Below are positions 31,543 to 33,945 of a stretch of DNA of 33,945 nt, piece by piece. The translations under genes and the position numbers were made by a program. Each line of letters begins with the position of its first letter. Positions within the stretch are counted from its first letter, which is position 1. This DNA comes from Elusimicrobiaceae bacterium (GTDB lineage: Bacteria > Elusimicrobiota > Elusimicrobia > Elusimicrobiales > Elusimicrobiaceae), in contig JAGCWX010000036.1 in assembly GCA_017961585.1 (NCBI GenBank), positions 1 to 33,945 on the forward strand, written 5' to 3'. The notes under the pieces are model-generated. The model saw only the letters and a program-made list of their open reading frames with translations. It had not been told where the DNA came from and searched no databases.

Positions 31543-32454
31543 ATGAAAACACGTATTACGCTATTGTTGATGCTCTTATTTACCCCGCTGCTGGCGGTGC
31601 AGGCCCGCAACGTTTATGAAAAGGATTTTGTCTTTCAGAAACAGCTTTTGATTAATAATAAAAACACGTGCCAGGCGTTTCGTATTCACAGAAATTGGTT
31701 TGTGACGGCCGCCCATTGTGTGGAAAGCTGTTTGAACGGCGGCGCGTGCCGCGTACAAATATTGCTGGCCCAAGGGGAAGAAGTGAAAGCGTCGTACGAT
31801 TTCCACCCGCGGGATATTTTTATCCCGCAGGAGTACCGCTACGAGGACGAACACAAACAGGTGCGCACCCGTACGGCCTGGGATGTAGCCCTGCTGCACT
31901 ACCGCCCGTACGCCTATACGTATGAATTTGTGGAAGGCGGGTTTGCCACGCAGGGAGAATTTGACCAAGCGCTGCAGAAAGACCCCAACTTGCGGGTGCA
32001 ATTTGACGGGGCACAAAACCCTAAAATCCCGGTGCTCTACACGTATCAAGGGCCCAATTTGATGACGTTAAAAAACAATATTATGGTTCCTCGGTGGAAT
32101 TGGGGAAACATGGAATATTATCCCAACCCCAAGATGGTGCTTTACTTTGGGCAGGATAGCTCGGTGTGGGGGGCGGACGGTTTTGGCGTGGATCACGGCA
32201 ATTCCGGCGGGGCTGTAGTGTTAGATGACGGCGGCATTGTGGGGATCGCCAGTGCCAAGCATGCCAACAACTTGCCCGGCTTTGTGCGCGAGCAGTTCCC
32301 TGCGTTTGGGCAAGCGGATGAATTTTTCTTGTTTACCGGGTTTGCCAAAGGGACTACCCTTAAATTTATTAAACAGACTCTGTTGAAATTTGGGGACCGG
32401 GTGCAGACCAAAAAATTGAGGCGGATTGCCCCGACGGTTGAACAGCAACCGTAA
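31543..32454 (+). CDS. Secreted trypsin-like (S1 family) serine protease
   Basis: The 303-residue protein starts with a Sec signal peptide (MKTRITLLLMLLFTPLLAVQ, cleavage near QA|R). The catalytic triad is complete: His58 in VTAAHC, Asp114 in AWDVALLHY and Ser221 in DHGNSGGAV. Cysteine pairs near the His (TC...AAHC and ESC...GGAC) suggest disulphides. It is the second exported protease of the window, after the metzincin at 2992. No PDZ domain is present, so it is not a DegP-type quality-control protease. The target is unknown. The gene is leaderless by prediction and ends 12 bp before miaA, convergent. Its terminator lies inside the miaA coding region. Confidence 0.88.
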   Translation: MKTRITLLLMLLFTPLLAVQARNVYEKDFVFQKQLLINNKNTCQAFRIHRNWFVTAAHCVESCLNGGACRVQILLAQGEEVKASYDFHPRDIFIPQEYRYEDEHKQVRTRTAWDVALLHYRPYAYTYEFVEGGFATQGEFDQALQKDPNLRVQFDGAQNPKIPVLYTYQGPNLMTLKNNIMVPRWNWGNMEYYPNPKMVLYFGQDSSVWGADGFGVDHGNSGGAVVLDDGGIVGIASAKHANNLPGFVREQFPAFGQADEFFLFTGFAKGTTLKFIKQTLLKFGDRVQTKKLRRIAPTVEQQP

Positions 32455-32466
32455 ATTGTAGCGGAT

Positions 32467-33405
32467 TTATTTACTCACGCGGGCCAAAACGGCTTGCGTG
32501 AGTTTTTTTGTGTCAAAATCTTGCGGGGCATTGAGCGGCAAGCGTTGGGCTTGCGTATAGCGGTTGAACCAGGTGCGCTGGCGTTTAGCGTATTGACGGG
32601 TTTTAAGGGCCACGTCGGCCACTGCTTGCGCGCGCGAAAGGGCGTGCTGTAAATACGCCACCGCTTGCGGATATCCCAGCGTTTTCAGGGCAGGGATGTC
32701 TTTATCAAACCCTTGGGCCAAAAGCGCGTGGGCCTCGGCACACATGCCGTCAAAAATTTGTTCCGTGCGGGCGGCAATGCGGGCATTGAGCAAATCCTTA
32801 TCCCAATCCAAATATACCCAGTGTGATTGTTCAGGGTCCGGCAGTTCAAAAAACGCGCCGCTTTTTAGCTCGCTGGCGGGCTTGCCGGTTAAAAGGTAAA
32901 GCTCCAACGCGCGCATGGTACGCTGGATATTGCCGGGGGGGATTTGCGCGGCAGAGTCCGGGTCTTTTTGCGCCAGTAGTTGGTGCATGCCTTCTTTGCC
33001 GTATTTGGCAAGCAGCGTGGTCAGCTGTGCGCGGGATTTTTCCGTAGAGGGGGGCAAATCGTCCATCCCCACAAAATACGCGTGCAAATACATTCCCGTG
33101 CCGCCGGCAAAAATAAGGGGCTTGTCCGGGAATTGGGCGGCAATTTCGCGCACGCGGGCACAAAAGGCACCGGCGTTGAACGTGTCCGTTACTTCCACAA
33201 AATCTACCAGCAAATACGGCACGCCGTCCACCGTGTAGAGCCCGTTTTGATACGTGCCTTGCGGTTTGGCGGTGCCAATGGTAAGGTGCTTGTAAACTTG
33301 GCGCGAATCGGCCGATAGAATCAGCCCGCCCGTTTGACGGGCCAGTGCTAAGGCCAAATCTGTTTTGCCGGAGGCGGTCGGCCCGCAGATGATGATAGGT
33401 TTCAT
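32467..33405 (-). CDS. miaA: tRNA dimethylallyltransferase
   Basis: MiaA adds a dimethylallyl group to N6 of A37 in tRNAs that read codons starting with U. The 312-residue product has the P-loop GPTASGKT at residues 8-15, SADSRQVYKHLTIGTAKP with the catalytic aspartate, FAGGTGMYLHAY, and the C-terminal RQYAKRQRTWFNR. The length is normal. The ATG at 33405 has no ribosome binding site and lies 6 nt after TATAAT (33412-33417). Together with queF it is the second tRNA-modification gene of the window, but the two are not linked. Confidence 0.96.
   Translation of the reverse strand: MKPIIICGPTASGKTDLALALARQTGGLILSADSRQVYKHLTIGTAKPQGTYQNGLYTVDGVPYLLVDFVEVTDTFNAGAFCARVREIAAQFPDKPLIFAGGTGMYLHAYFVGMDDLPPSTEKSRAQLTTLLAKYGKEGMHQLLAQKDPDSAAQIPPGNIQRTMRALELYLLTGKPASELKSGAFFELPDPEQSHWVYLDWDKDLLNARIAARTEQIFDGMCAEAHALLAQGFDKDIPALKTLGYPQAVAYLQHALSRAQAVADVALKTRQYAKRQRTWFNRYTQAQRLPLNAPQDFDTKKLTQAVLARVSK
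32473..32509 (+). terminator. Terminator of the protease gene, embedded in the end of miaA
   Basis: ACTCACGC (32473-32480) pairs with GCGTGAGT (32496-32503), with an inner GCC/GGC, followed by TTTTTTT. The hairpin codes for the last residues of MiaA on the other strand. Confidence 0.8.
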
Positions 33406-33411
33406 AGATAT

Positions 33412-33417
33412 ATTATA
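33412..33417 (-). promoter_or_regulatory. -10 box of miaA, 6 nt before the ATG
   Basis: TATAAT on the minus strand is followed by 6 nt (atatct) and the start codon. Confidence 0.6.
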
Positions 33418-33430
33418 GAAAAAAACAAAT

Positions 33431-33716
33431 CGGTGGGGATTGCCGAGGTTTGAAAAAAAGAGTCATCCTGAAAGGTTTTAGTTCAGGATCTCTGCCTTGC
33501 GTTGCTGAAAGCGGATGAGATGCTGAGCAGAAACTCCTCAGCATGACGGAAAGAGAAAGCGGTGGGGATTGCCGAGGTTTGCAAAAAAGAGTCATCCTGA
33601 AAGGTTTTAGTTCAGGATCTCTGCCTTGCGTTGCTGAAAGCGGATGAGATGCTGAGCAGAAACTCCTCAGCATGACGGAAAGAGAAAGCGGTGGGAATTG
33701 CCGAGTCCTGCGGACG
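33431..33716. repeat. 129-bp tandem unit containing palindromic elements, 2.2 copies
   Basis: Copies start at 33431, 33560 and 33689 (cggtgggga...), a period of 129 bp. The two complete copies are nearly identical. Each carries a GTCATCCTGA...CTCAGCATGAC element (33462-33547 and 33591-33676), whose arms match the family near the GIY-YIG gene. No gene is present. Confidence 0.9.
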
Positions 33717-33750
33717 GCAACCTCGGGAATGACGCTTTACTTAATAAACT

Positions 33751-33780
33751 GTCACCCTGAACTTGATTCAGGGTCTTCCA
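33751..33780. repeat. Left arm of the palindromic family
   Basis: GTCACCCTGAACTTGATTCA and the following bases form the left-arm hairpin (CCCTGAA/TTCAGGG), as at 8857-8886. The right arm does not follow directly. Confidence 0.75.
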
Positions 33781-33808
33781 CGCTAGTTGTTGCAGTTTGT
33801 AATAGAGT

Positions 33809-33930
33809 GTCATTCCCCAAGGTTTTTGTGGGGAATCTCCCACATCTGTCTCGTAAGTAAGTGCTTGGGCGGGTGTTAATGCTGGGAATAGGCAGAAGGG
33901 AGATCCCCGACAGCGACCTTCGGGGATGAC
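33809..33930. repeat. Complete ~122-bp palindrome-ended repeat
   Basis: It begins GTCATTCCCC and ends GGGGATGAC, with internal GGGAATCTCCC and GGGAGATCCCC also in inverted order. A truncated copy opens the window at 1-112. Confidence 0.85.
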
Positions 33931-33945
33931 GCTTTATTTTATGAC

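Noticed and set aside
33413-33673. An 86-codon minus-strand open frame with a tandem duplicated sequence
   Set aside because: It is the translation of the 129-bp tandem repeat, without a ribosome binding site or family resemblance.
1-33945. Circular plasmid or phage
   Set aside because: The end repeat is not identical and the content is chromosomal housekeeping. No replication, partition or phage structural gene is present.

Overview
The window looks like chromosomal DNA of a gut-type Elusimicrobiota bacterium. That assignment is an inference. It rests on several single-gene pilins with the N-terminus [20 protein letters not shown], an acyl-CoA dehydrogenase plus ferredoxin-fused Etf, and Gram-negative envelope genes (TolC, LspA, lipoproteins) in a compact genome of moderate GC. 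No rRNA or tRNA gene was seen. Both ends lie in the same dispersed repeat, so this is probably a contig broken at repeats.

Layout. Positions 1-272 hold repeats and a pilin promoter. A pilin (273-788) converges on recG. A secreted metzincin-like protease (2992-4560) converges on the macromolecular-synthesis operon rpsU-dnaG-rpoD (minus strand, 8359 to 4609). Next come a GIY-YIG nuclease gene enclosed by arms of a palindromic repeat (8487-8834), a HIT protein, and an 826-bp gap that may encode a structured RNA. A second pilin (10104) precedes the operon ACAD-etfB-etfA, whose EtfA carries two [4Fe-4S] motifs and points to flavin-based electron bifurcation. A third pilin (14435) stops after its helical part and is followed by a separate secreted protein that resembles a pilin head. 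The tightly packed set ileS-lspA-TPR lipoprotein-P-type ATPase-queF-anchored protein runs to 22713 and converges on rnpB, the RNase P RNA. A 131-bp tandem repeat separates rnpB from a dicarboxylate/amino-acid symporter. A TolC-MacA-MacB type export operon diverges from the symporter and is followed by an RNase HI. On the minus strand are plsY-gpsA-hupB (phospholipid synthesis and nucleoid protein). A secreted trypsin-like protease and miaA converge, and the last 540 bp are repeats.

How the genes work together. The core is housekeeping: replication and transcription (dnaG, rpoD, recG, rnhA, HU), translation and tRNA modification (rpsU, ileS, miaA, queF, rnpB), lipids (plsY, gpsA) and lipoprotein maturation (lspA beside a lipoprotein gene). 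The accessory layer faces the surface: three pilins, two secreted proteases and an export system.

Patterns most worth a second look are: (1) a -10 box placed 6 to 8 nt before the ATG, with no ribosome binding site, at eight genes, suggesting widespread leaderless transcription; (2) the GIY-YIG gene occupying the centre of a palindromic repeat whose gene-free copies are scattered through the window; (3) the split pilin; (4) a P-type ATPase lacking the actuator TGE glutamate; (5) a membrane-fusion protein without the alpha-hairpin; and (6) an unassigned promoter-driven, hairpin-rich stretch at 9410-9718.
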